A stretch of DNA of 64,000 nt from Eumeta japonica (lineage: Eukaryota > Arthropoda > Insecta > Lepidoptera > Psychidae): the NCBI GenBank assembly GCA_005406025.1, contig BGZK01000763.1, positions 227,565 to 291,564 of the forward strand, given 5' to 3'. A model generated the notes under the pieces. It was not told the origin of the DNA. It saw only the letters and a list, made by a program, of their open reading frames with translations, and ran no database searches. Below are positions 35,691-45,739 of the stretch, piece by piece. Positions within the stretch are counted from its first letter, which is position 1. Each line of letters begins with the position of its first letter. The position numbers were made by a program, and so were the translations under genes.

Positions 35691-36666
35691 GCGTTTTATT
35701 CCCTGTATAAATACAGGGAACAAAGGCTTAAAAGCCTCCACTCTAAGCCGGTCATTTGATTTTCGTCCTATTTCGCTGGACATTTTAAATTCAACGCTTT
35801 CGCGTATTCGTAGGTAAATCAGTCCAGTCAGATCACTCGGCCCGAACGGACGCCCCCGCGCGTCCGCTCACAGCGCTCTTGCTTAACAATATTTCACATT
35901 TCTGTTTTCTGTGCAGATCGCCGTCCCGCTGCGCCCCGCGACCTTCCCGGCCCTGCCGATCGAGAGTCCACTGCGCCGCTGACCGCAACGCTCCACAGCT
36001 AATAATATATTTTACTATTTCACGTTTTTCAACTCGCTGAATTTTTGAAAGCTTATAATTAAGCTTTCACAAACAAAGCGATCGTCTTAAAAAGCCCTTA
36101 AGGTCAAATCACGAGAAAACTAACGGTGCCAACGACGTGATTTGCAGCGAGACCCGGGCGCTGGCATTTACCCCTTCAGGGAACGGCAAACCCGGACGGA
36201 CCTGGGACCACCGGCCTTGGAAGGTGCTACTCGCCGACACCAGGTGTCGCCCGTCCACCCTCCATCATCCCTCACTCCATCCTCCATACCCCGTTTGCTA
36301 GGTCTATAGCAGACCTAGCTCGGATACGGAGCAAGTTAGGGCCGCTAGGTCAAAACCCGCGTGCCCCTTATTTCGAATTAAAAACTTCAATATTAAAAAG
36401 GACTTACTAGACGACATACCGCGCAAACATAGCTCAGCATCCCATTGTGTGTTCGCATACCTGCCCGCCGAGCTCCGAGACTTCGGCCGGCCAATCCGTG
36501 ACCCGCGTCGTCTATTGTTCGCCCCATCGAACAATAGACGGTAATTAGACACCTGCGCGACAGCCGGCAACTGTAAGATCAAACGCGCACGGTATTACTC
36601 ACGTATTAACGCTATACAACGCATAAACACAAATAATAATTTAATTTAATTTAAAATTAGCCCACC

Positions 36667-38217
36667 ATGGACCAAGATTCCTCCTGCTCCTCTGGGGCGG
36701 GAGGGTCTGGCCCCAAAACTCCCATCACGTTCGAATTCATCCAACAGGTCCTAACCAAAGCGCTGTCCGAAATAGGATACGAAGCGTCTCAGGATGTAGT
36801 AAATAAATTAATCGCGAGAGTGACCCCCGTCTCGAGCCCGCCTCGAGCCGCACAGCATCACCAATGAAGACGAATAAAAATAAAAATAAACGCCAGGCGA
36901 GCTCATCGTCCGAAGAAGGAGCGACGTGCTCCGACAGCACAGTCGTCGACTCAGACAGTGAGTCCGAAAACAATAACACCTCATTTACCCTCTTAGAGGG
37001 TAAAAAAAACGAGCGCTAAGAAAAGCGCTCAAAAAAAGCGAAGGTGGCTCGCGACCAGCCGGAGATGGACATAGACCCATCATCGGCACCCGCATCCCGT
37101 GCAAATGATGCACAGCCTTCCCCCGTCGCGGTCCAACAGACTCAGACTACGAGTACCGCCCCGGTTGAGTCAACCCGAAATCCGGTCTCCGCTTCCACGC
37201 AGGTGGTGACCGCCAAAACCGCTCCTAGGAAGGGTGCCAAGCCCACCGCACTTCCTAGGCCTAAACTACCTCCACCCATTTTCTTGCGCAAAGGCGCTAA
37301 CTTCCTCCAAATATCCGCAGACTGCATCCGTCTGCGGATAAACTACAGTAAAGCTGTCCGCACCGCCGACGACGGCATTAAAATTCACTGCCCAGACGTT
37401 GACACTTTCCGCAGTCTCAACAAATATCTTGTGAACTTCAAAGTCCAATTTCACACATACGCCCTCGAGGAGGAGCGTAAACTAAAGGCCGTTATCCGCG
37501 GCATTCCTACCGACTTCCCAGTAGACGAAATCCAAGCCGACCTCTGCGGCCAGGCTTCCCTGTGCACTCGGTGCACAGACTCTGCCGCTAAGACGGCTCA
37601 CCATTATGGCTAGTTCTCGCCGTCCTTCCCAGGACCGAGGAAGCCAAGAATATTTTCAACAATCTGAACAGGGTGTGTGGCCTCTCGGGTATCCGAGTAG
37701 AGGCCCCGCACAAGAAAGGAGGTCCAGGGCAGTGCCACCGCTGCCAGTTGTACGGCCACGCGGCCGCCAACTCATGCGGACCCACGCTGCATGAAATGTT
37801 TGGTCCCACATTGGACCAGAGAGTGCCCGCGTACTCGTGAGTCAGGAGAGAAACCCTCCTGCGTGAATTGTCTCCAGCAGCATACGGCCAACTATAGGGG
37901 ATGTCCGAAAGCCCCTAAATTTATTTCCCATTATAGGCCTAATCCCAATAGGCCTAAAAGTAGGCCCGTAGCTCCGCCTCGGGATCTAAATAACTTCCCC
38001 GATCTTGCGGGAAACAAACCAACCCCACCGGCTGCCGCCTCTCGCCCCGCCTCCAACCCGTGGGGTAAACCAAACGGTGATGTCCATCCTTCGCGCCGTT
38101 AAGAGCTCGGAGATTTCGGAATTCGCCCGAGATTTCCGAGCGTGCAGTAACGTCGAAGAGAAACTCATGGTTCTTGTCAGATACCATCACCTGATGGTTA
38201 AATTAGAGTCCATATAA
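36667..38217 (+). pseudogene. Jockey-like ORF1 (Gag-like nucleic-acid-binding protein), frameshifted
   Basis: Begins near MDQDSSCSSGAGGSGPKTPI (ATG 36667, context CCACC). It continues through an acidic/basic linker, the conserved core around 37290-37560 (PPIFLRKGANFLQISADCIR, IHCPDVDTFRSLNKYL, LKAVIRGIPTDFPVDEIQAD), three zinc knuckles at about 37720-37910 and a C-terminal helix EFARDFRACSNVEEKLMVLV ending in a stop at 38215. The knuckles start CHRCQLYGHAAA, CMKCLVPHWTRECP and CVNCLQQHTANYRGCP. The frame is broken by stops or shifts near 36865, 37005, 37530-37580 and a 2-bp loss near 37773. Jockey ORF1 proteins bind the element RNA and carry it to chromatin. This copy cannot make a full protein. 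Confidence 0.82.
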
Positions 38218-40134
38218 ATGTCTGCACCCGGGTGTAGCAGCTTTTCCTCCCTCAGTTGGGTGCCTCAAACCAAAAAATATTAGATAATTATCATTCAACG
38301 CTTGCGATCTAACTTCGAACGTTTTAGAGTTAAAAAAATGTATGTCGGAGAACTGCATCGATATCGCTCTCGTACAAGAAACATATCTTAAACCGAATAG
38401 GCCTAAAGCCTGCAGCTTTTTTTTTTTGTTTTTCTGCCCGTGCGAAGGGCAAGGAGGGGCAAAAATCCATTATGGACAGTCCGTGCGCCCGGACGCACGA
38501 GGTGTGTCCGGGAAGAGGCAAAAATAACTAAAACTACCTATTAAATGTATAATAGATATTAAAACAGACGACGCTTGAAAAAGCGAGTAGTGGAGGGGGT
38601 GACAAAAAAACCCCGAAAGGCGGTTATAAAACTAACGGTTCCGGTTGAGGGCGTTATGCCCTTAAATCACTGAATTTAAAGTTAAAATTCAAAAATGACC
38701 TATAACCGTTACGTAAAGACGTAACGCAAACTAACTGAATTTAATTCGGAATGGATTAACCATCACTAACAGAGTTTGACCGCTAACCGTGACGCTGAGC
38801 AAAGCCCGTCCCCAAAGGGCCGCTGCTGGTCAACATGCGGTCGCACTCACGCAGTTAATGGAAAACCATTTACGCGCGTAAAACACGCGAAATAACTAAA
38901 ATAGCGATCGGCATCGGAGTGTGAAAACTACTGGAGCGCACCTAGGCGCAGAAACCGTGTGCGGCTCGGCGTGCAGACGGCAGGGTAGCCGGAGCTTCTC
39001 GCGGACGCCCGTGGCTTAACTGCCGCCGCGCGACACACTGCGCGGCACCCCACACGTACACGCGCGGAGCCCGACACTACGGAACGCGGCTCGAAGGAAC
39101 ACTGCCACGCAGTAACACACTAAACTAAACGGGTGGTCCAGGGGACTGAACCGAAGGCGACCGATCGCAACGGAGGAACAACCGGAACTGTTGAGGCCTG
39201 CAGCATCGCAGGCTATGTCCAACTACGAACGGACAGGACACACGGTAGTAAGGGGGGTACCGCTCTGTACTACAGACGCTCCCTACATTGCGGCCCTATT
39301 AATATTCCTCCACTTATAAATATGGAAGCCACGGGTTGTAGACTCGCTATGACGGGCCATAGTACACTCGTCATAGTCTCGATCTATCTCCCGTCTCCAA
39401 AACGGTTGCTCCGGCGCGACCTCAGAGCCCTCTTTGCCTTAGGGGATGCCGTCATCCTCTTCGGTGATTTCAATTGTAAAAACATGAGATGGGGCTGCCC
39501 ATCTAACAATTATAACGGAATTAAATTCGATGAACTCGAGGACAGACTAGACTTCGGAATCATCGCGCCCTCTTCGTCGACATGTTTTCCCCATGTCGTC
39601 ACACATAGATCCTCGACGATAGATATCGCACTCACTAAAGGAGTTGAACTTAATTTCAATAGTATTGAGACAATACACGGTCTCACGTCTGACCACCGGC
39701 CGGTTATATTAAAAATGGGAGCTCCCGACAGCGGGAGGTCTATTCCCATCCGTAAAATTACTAATTGGAAAAGAGTGTCGACCGCGCTTGAGAAAATCGA
39801 CACTCTAAACCTCAACAGCATTCCCAATGACATTGCGTCTACAGACGAGATTGACTTTGCCATAGGTGCTCTTACCGACCACGTCAGGACAGTGGTCGAG
39901 GAGAGCGAGCGGGAGGTTCCGGCATCCTCGGATCGTCAGAAGTTTCCGCCCGATATTCTCGAATTGATAAGAGCAAAAAACGCAGCTTTGCGCCGCGCGA
40001 GTGCATATCCCACTCCCGAGTACAAATCCAGAGCGCGAGCTCTCCAACGCGAAGTGAAAGCTCGCGTTCGGGAATTCCGAAATGAGAGTTGGAGCGATGT
40101 CATGGAGGAAATTAAACAATCCCACAAAGCGTAG
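38218..40134 (+). pseudogene. Jockey-like ORF2 endonuclease, split by an insertion and truncated
   Basis: The apurinic-type endonuclease that nicks target DNA for reverse transcription. The N-terminal part (MSENCIDIALVQETYLKPNR, 38342 on) contains the catalytic Glu of the QET motif and ends at PKACS (38416). It resumes after the insertion at IAGYVQLRTDRTHGSKGGTA (39205). The motif FGDFNCKNMRWGC (about 39460) carries the Asp and Asn of the active site, and SSTIDIALTKG and GLTSDHRPVIL (about 39610-39710) carry the final catalytic Asp/His pair. The frame is open from the insertion to IKQSHKA at 40131. The RT domain is absent. The homologous continuation (HKVFWKVTKAF) is seen in the 17.4-kb copy. 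Confidence 0.85.
38417..39195 (-). mobile_element. 779-bp nested retroelement insertion with 9-bp target duplication
   Basis: GCCTGCAGC occurs immediately before (38408-38416) and at the end of (39196-39204) an insert that interrupts the endonuclease between Ser and Ile of ACS|IAG. Removing the insert plus one copy restores the frame. The insert starts on the plus strand with T-runs, so on the minus strand it ends with an A-rich tail, like a SINE or a deleted non-LTR element. Its minus-strand 5' half is very GC-rich and has no convincing ORF. Its 3' end is shared with 25790-25880. Confidence 0.85.
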
Positions 40135-40141
40135 GACTAAT

Positions 40142-41750
40142 AACTCTCGAGATAGTTTTTATATGTATTTCAGAATGAAAACAGAAACTTTCGAATATTT
40201 CAATCTTTTTACACCTCATATTAAAAAGAAAAATACAAACTACAGGAAAGCTCTATCAACAAAAGAAAGACTGGCGCTTTGTTTAAGGTAAGAATATTTA
40301 TTAAGCATTTATGTGTTTACTTGTTTACTTATCATTCCAATTATAAACATATTATTATACATATTTTTAGGTGTCTTTTTTTTATCTTTCGGAAAAAATA
40401 TTTAGTGAGTATTTGTGCAATATCTATATAATGCGATGGCTGTTATGTGAATTGGATTGGTCTCGACATGTTCGACAGTTTATATAAGTAAAGAAAATTT
40501 CTTGACAGTATTGACATAATCTAAAAAAAATCCATATCCGTTATATCATATGCTACTTAGATAAGATTTTCTGCAGCTTTTGTGCCTGTATTTGCCATTC
40601 CTCTAGTATTTAAATAATATATAATCTTGTCAGCAGGATCGTTGTTGCTTATTTGTTTACTGGATATTTCACATCCCTGCTATCTCGGGTTCACATACAA
40701 TTTGGAGCTCGGTCTGTTCGTTATTAAAAAATTCGATTCGGCTTAATAGAGTTTTCATTCTCATTCTCTGTTGAAATGTTTGTTGTACTTATATTCAGTA
40801 TTCTTTCGCTGGTATCCAATGTACTGTTGATTTGCCTTAAATTTATAGAAGAAGTTATGAATTACATTTGTTCAGCCCATATCTAATTAGTAAGTTTCTT
40901 CGCGCCTTGTCCACTGCTTGTTTGCTGTTTATATTTTTATAAGTGTCTCTAAGATTTTTCATTTAGCCTTCAAAGTATTAATTGTAACAATACTTCATGG
41001 TTTTAGCAATTTGTGACACATACACAACAATATCTTTCTCTTGTTCTTTGGGTGAATGTACCGTTTTAAAGATAGTATTTCAAATATATTAACAAAGTTG
41101 GAAGATACTACAACCAGAAATCATCTCAGTTCCTTATATTGAATCATGGTTGGAAATATCAGATGTATTTCAACCAATATGAGGTTTCTCTAATTGTCTT
41201 GGACGCATTGACGGCAAACATAATTTCATTAAATGTTCGCGCATAAGCGGTACACAGTTCAATTGCTACAAAAAACGATTTTCTGCTGTTATAGGCTATA
41301 TTGATTCACATTACAAATCTACATACAAAAATATCGGAGCATATGGGAAATTTGTATGTATGTAAGTACAATATTTGAGAATTCATAATTTTATCAGAAT
41401 ATACGAGATTTGAATTTGCCAGCTCCTAAATCTTTGCCAGATTTTCAAGAGCCTACATCACATGTATTCATTACAGTTGAAGGATTTGAATTAGAGACCT
41501 TTCCGATGAGACCCTTTACTACAGACATATCACTAAATTACGATGATACAAAAAAAAAAATGTAATCGATCATTGAGTGGGACATGAGTTGTAATAGAAT
41601 GTGCGTTTGGCATATTAGCATAAAAATTTAGAATACTCTTGAGGCACTATGAAACCGATTTAAATAATACTTTTAAAATTGCAAAGGCTGCAGTGTGCTT
41701 ATATAACTTATTTCAGATTAAAAAAGGTGCATTTACATTCGAAAACTAAA
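40142..41750 (+). pseudogene. PIF/Harbinger transposase, decayed
   Basis: The first block at 40161-40288 reads YFRMKTETFEYFNLFTPHIK then RKALSTKERLALCLR, ending in a GTAAG donor. This is the N-terminal domain of HARBI1-like transposases. Around 41190-41350 it reads NCLGRIDGKHNFIKCS, with the first catalytic Asp (G.IDGKH), then a GYIDSHYKSTYKNIGAYGKF stretch. Around 41460-41700 it reads FPMRPF, VIECAFGILA (catalytic Glu) and IAKAAVCLYNLF. The middle Asp region is not found. Multiple stops and shifts are present. It begins directly where the Jockey copy ends. Confidence 0.8.
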
Positions 41751-41886
41751 TATTTTCGGAAACTACAGGCGTATTTTTAATTATGTATCACGATAGACAT
41801 AGGGTAGATGTAGCTGCGTTTAATGTAAGAACACAATTTGTAACCTATTTTAAGACAAATTAACAAAAGTGTAAGTAATAAAATTC

Positions 41887-42090
41887 TTACCATCTATCCC
41901 CGTCTTTTCTTGAATTTTCCTGAAAATCTTTTTTTGACGTATTCTTATAATTGACGTTGGATACTGCATATAATTCGGGGTAATATCTTGTTAGATTCAA
42001 AAATATTTCAATATTTTTGGCTTCCATATTGCGAAAATCTGTCCGCCCGGGTAGAACACATGATGACGTGTTGCGTATGCGAAACACCAC
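41887..42090 (-). pseudogene. MADF-domain partner ORF of the PIF/Harbinger element
   Basis: The minus frame contains NIEIFLNLTRYYPELYAVSN and VNYKNTSKKDFQ, matching the first part of a MADF DNA-binding domain. PIF/Harbinger transposons carry a second Myb/SANT- or MADF-like gene next to the transposase. Here it is convergent to it, about 140 bp away. Only the first part of the domain remains, and the start codon is uncertain. Confidence 0.6.
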
Positions 42091-43104
42091 TAGCGAATCG
42101 CCTGCGTTAGTGTAACAGCGATTTCGCAGCTACTTGCGAAAGAATATCGATATGGATGCAACTATACAAATCTCACTATATTTTGAGAGAGATACAACAT
42201 ATATGAAACGTTGTCATACACTAGTTTTTACGCACTTTCATTGCCACAAACACTGAAGAAACGCTTTAGGTGTGTGGACTTGTATCCAAGGATCCCTAAA
42301 TATATAAAAACAAAACCGGCGATTTTTTTTGTGATGACGTCTGTAGCAGGCTATAAAGTTGTTTAACGTCAAAGAGTTTAACATAGAGAAGTATGAATTG
42401 GGGAACAGTAGCTGAAAATTAACGTAAAAGCCTTTATCTATTGAAGTTTTATAATAAAATATCAAAGTATTTGCAATACTTGATAGTACAGTAAGAAATA
42501 CGGTGAGTACATGACTTTTCACATAATTGAGAATTGGTAACATGTAATTTTTTTTAAGGTAAATAGTTAAGTAATTCTTAGTATTATTTTTGTAACCCGA
42601 ATAGTGGTATATGAGTAATCAAAGCGTTGCTTTCTAGTAGAATATATAAAGTTCGAAACCTGATTAATGGTGAATTGTGCAAACACTTTTTCACTGTAAT
42701 CAAAACCAATTAAAACGTCTAGAAAACATGTGTTGTGAATCGCAAATGTTATCACCACATTAGTCGTATAGGGCTTCCAAATTATACGCTGTAACGCGGA
42801 GGATTTAAAGCCCAAACTTTTCATTTTGAAATAAAATGATTGTAAAAGGGTATGCATCTGAAGTACTAACCTATAAACTTAAAAACATTAATTCATCGTC
42901 AGTCGCGCCTATTTTCGTGACACGCCTGCGCATAAGTTGATAAGTAACCCATTCTAAGAGAAGTCTATACGAGAAATTAAGTTGATATGTGGTATTTATA
43001 ATATATTTAGAGTAATTAAAAAAAACTTGATTCCTAAATTTTTTTGAAAAGAAAAAACTGAAAATTAAGCTGCTTGTTTATTTGAACAGAGAATTTTTCG
43101 TTGT
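42091..43104. other. Between the PIF/Harbinger and piggyBac-like elements
   Basis: It holds several minus-strand open frames of about 100 codons without recognisable features. Part of it may be the remainder of the PIF/Harbinger element, but I could not identify the element's terminal repeats. Confidence 0.4.
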
Positions 43105-43108
43105 TTAA

Positions 43109-44474
43109 CCTTTTGACAGTCAAATCTGCATTGAGCATATGGGCTCTTAGAGCCATCATCATTTTGATATGAATAAAGGTGGGTAATGATAAAATGAATA
43201 TTATAGATGAAAAATAACAGTTTAAAAACCGACGCAGACGACACTTATGATGTGATTATGTTATCCGATATTTCTTAATGATATCTGCTAAAGTTATAAC
43301 CATGTTAAATAAATAGTTCTCCTTCATCCTGGTGTATTTCATACACCAACCTGATATTTTCTCTTAAATTGGCTTAACCTATAGATTTGCATTAGGTATG
43401 TGCTTTATGCATAACTTTTTTCACATAGGGGAGTTAAAATCAAGAATTTTCGCCATAATAATAAGGGGTATATGATTCACAAATATAATTTTATTCAACA
43501 TTTGCCACCGAGAGCTATTGTTTGGATTGTTGGTGTCATAATACTCACCATTTTTAGTAAAACTTAGATAACTTTATGACAGAGTCATAAAAATTTTGAC
43601 AAAATGTTGCATATTTTTATCAAAATCTTGTGACAGTAAAATTATAGTAGTATTTTGATGTGAAATATCTATTGGTGTGACTTGGCGGCAACCGTGATGG
43701 CAAATGGCATGCTGCTCTATTATCTGTTGCTTTCTATTACCTTGTGTGTGCGAGGCAAATGTAATATATACATCGTTGCTATCCATGTATTTTGTATTTT
43801 GTTTCTGTATATTATGTTATTCTAATAATAATAGTAATAAAATTGTATTTAATAACAGAATGCTTTAATTTTATTTCTTTTACTTAACATTAATTTATTC
43901 AAGTTAAATAAAATAATATCATAAATATAACTATTCTATTCAACTATAAATATATGAAAAATATATTAAAACTAGACATTGTAGAGAAAAGAAAATATAT
44001 TGCTACATTTCAAGAAAACTTCTAATTTTTTTTTTATAAACTTTTTATGTACAGACGTTTTATTTAATTTTCTTGATAAGGAATATAAAGAAAACAACAC
44101 TTGCTGAATGATCAAATTATCTGTGACTTATGAAATGTTTGGCTATTTCTGACAATATTTCCAATCATAAAAAAATGGGCTGGCTGGACCAATTCCATCA
44201 CCCCAACTCGTCCTTCCATTGCCCCACTCCGCATTGAAGGAAATGTTTTTTGTCACGATATGATGTTTCTGTGACTAATTCCAAGGTTAATTTATGTATT
44301 AGTCAAACCATTTGATTGATTATGATCATATACATTATTATTTTCGTTCTTTAGTTATATGAAAATAAAGATTAACAAAAGAACTAAAAAAAATAATTTG
44401 TTTGATATATCTGACACTGGCCTCTTTGTCACAATTTTATTTGTCGGATATATCCAACCATGGCTGTCAAAGGG
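43109..44474. mobile_element. piggyBac-like non-autonomous element (1366 bp, TTAA flanks)
   Basis: The left end is TTAA then CCTTTTGACAGTCA (43105 on). The right end, read on the minus strand, is TTAA then CCCTTTGACAGCCA (44478 downwards). The ends are inverted repeats matching at 12 of 14 positions, and both sides carry TTAA, the obligatory piggyBac target. Near the right end the minus strand continues TGGTTGGATATATCCGACA. No transposase frame is present, so mobility would depend on an enzyme elsewhere. An internal segment (about 44065-44160) recurs at 62706-62800. Confidence 0.72.
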
Positions 44475-44478
44475 TTAA

Positions 44479-45739
44479 TGCTAACACTTTAGTCTTAAAA
44501 ATTTGATTAAATTTTTTAATGATTTGAGAATGCCAATCATAACATAAATGTATCATGTTATTTGCAAATATGTTGATATTAGAAAATCAACTTTATTTCA
44601 TATTACACATACATGATGCCCTTTAAATTTTTGGACTTCCATTACAAAAACTAAATCAAATTTATTCTTGCAAATGACATTATATATAATTTATCTATCT
44701 ACTTAATTTTTGGTACCTCTTACGCCAGTTATCAGTTATGCACTGATTCCATTCCCAACAAAATAGTACAACATAGTGATTTTGACTAGAATTTTAAATA
44801 ATTTGTTTTATAGACAAAATATAATCTTTTGTTATGGAACGTAAAATTTTTTGACATTTTTCAAGATGATTTGAAACTGAGTTGAGTACAAAAAAGGATA
44901 TAGACCTATAACTATTTGTGAATCATACTTAAATATATATTAGTGTCAGTAATTACACTAAAAAGTTATTATAATGAAAAATCTAGATGTGGTTTAATAC
45001 ATATTAGTATGTACTATAATAAGAGTATAATAAAACAATTCAGGTTAAATACAAACATTACTTTCTAACCATATATATTTTTAAAGATATTTTTTGTATA
45101 TTGAAAATTATAAAATAGAATCTATGGAATATTATTAAAATATAAAACGGAATTATTTACAACAAAATAGTTAACAATTATGAAATGACAGGTTGTGTTA
45201 GCCTGTAGATAAAGCAGTTTTGAACATTCATGTTATGTTGTTTGGGAATAATTAAAGATTAGTGTGTTGGAGTAGACATTTTAGAAAATAAAAATTCTAG
45301 TTTTGAGTTTGATTTTAGTTTTGAGATAAAAAATAAATGTCTAAGAACAAGTCGTAATTATTTGTAAATGTAAAGTACTTATAAATGAACTGAAAAAAAG
45401 ACTAGCTCTGCATTTTTCATAAGAAATTGCTCCAAAGCGTTCTAATGTTGTTATTAAAAAAAAGATGTGATGCTGTTGGTTACATATGAAGTCTTTAGTT
45501 TACCTAAATGACACATTTCAAGATCAAGTATTATCATAGTGGAAATAATTGACTGGCATTAATACCTCAGCTTCCAATTTGTCATACATATTTTAATGAT
45601 TACTAATCTTTCCTGATTTTTAGAGTGTTGTGTTAAATTTGGGAAAAACCTAAGTTTTCATATCTTTACCTCCATATGTAAAGTGGATGAAGTGTTGATA
45701 TATGTGTTCTTTAAAGCATTATTTATTTCAGATTCAACA
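44479..45739. other. Upstream region of the DDX19 gene
   Basis: AT-rich. It ends with a good splice acceptor (TTTATTTCAG, last base 45731), 8 nt before the DDX19 start codon, suggesting a 5' UTR intron whose upstream exon I could not place. Confidence 0.5.

Larger units (their letters stand above)
35815..40134 (+). mobile_element. Jockey-like non-LTR retrotransposon, 5' half (5' UTR, ORF1, endonuclease)
   Basis: Same family as 17422-19768. The two copies overlap by about 270 bp (39860-40131 against 17423-17694). A GC-rich leader starts near ATCAGTCCAGTCAGATCACT (about 35818), which resembles Jockey-type initiator starts. ORF1 and the endonuclease part of ORF2 follow. The element stops abruptly at about 40134, where PIF/Harbinger sequence begins, so the RT half is missing. 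A second element (38417-39195) is inserted in the endonuclease. Base composition is far richer in GC than the surroundings. The exact 5' end is not fixed. Confidence 0.85.

Noticed and set aside
36304..36582. Minus-strand frame of 92 codons in the Jockey leader
   Set aside because: Antisense to a retroelement 5' UTR; an open frame is expected from the high GC content.
36737..37454. Minus-strand frames across Jockey ORF1
   Set aside because: Shadows of the sense ORF1 pseudogene.
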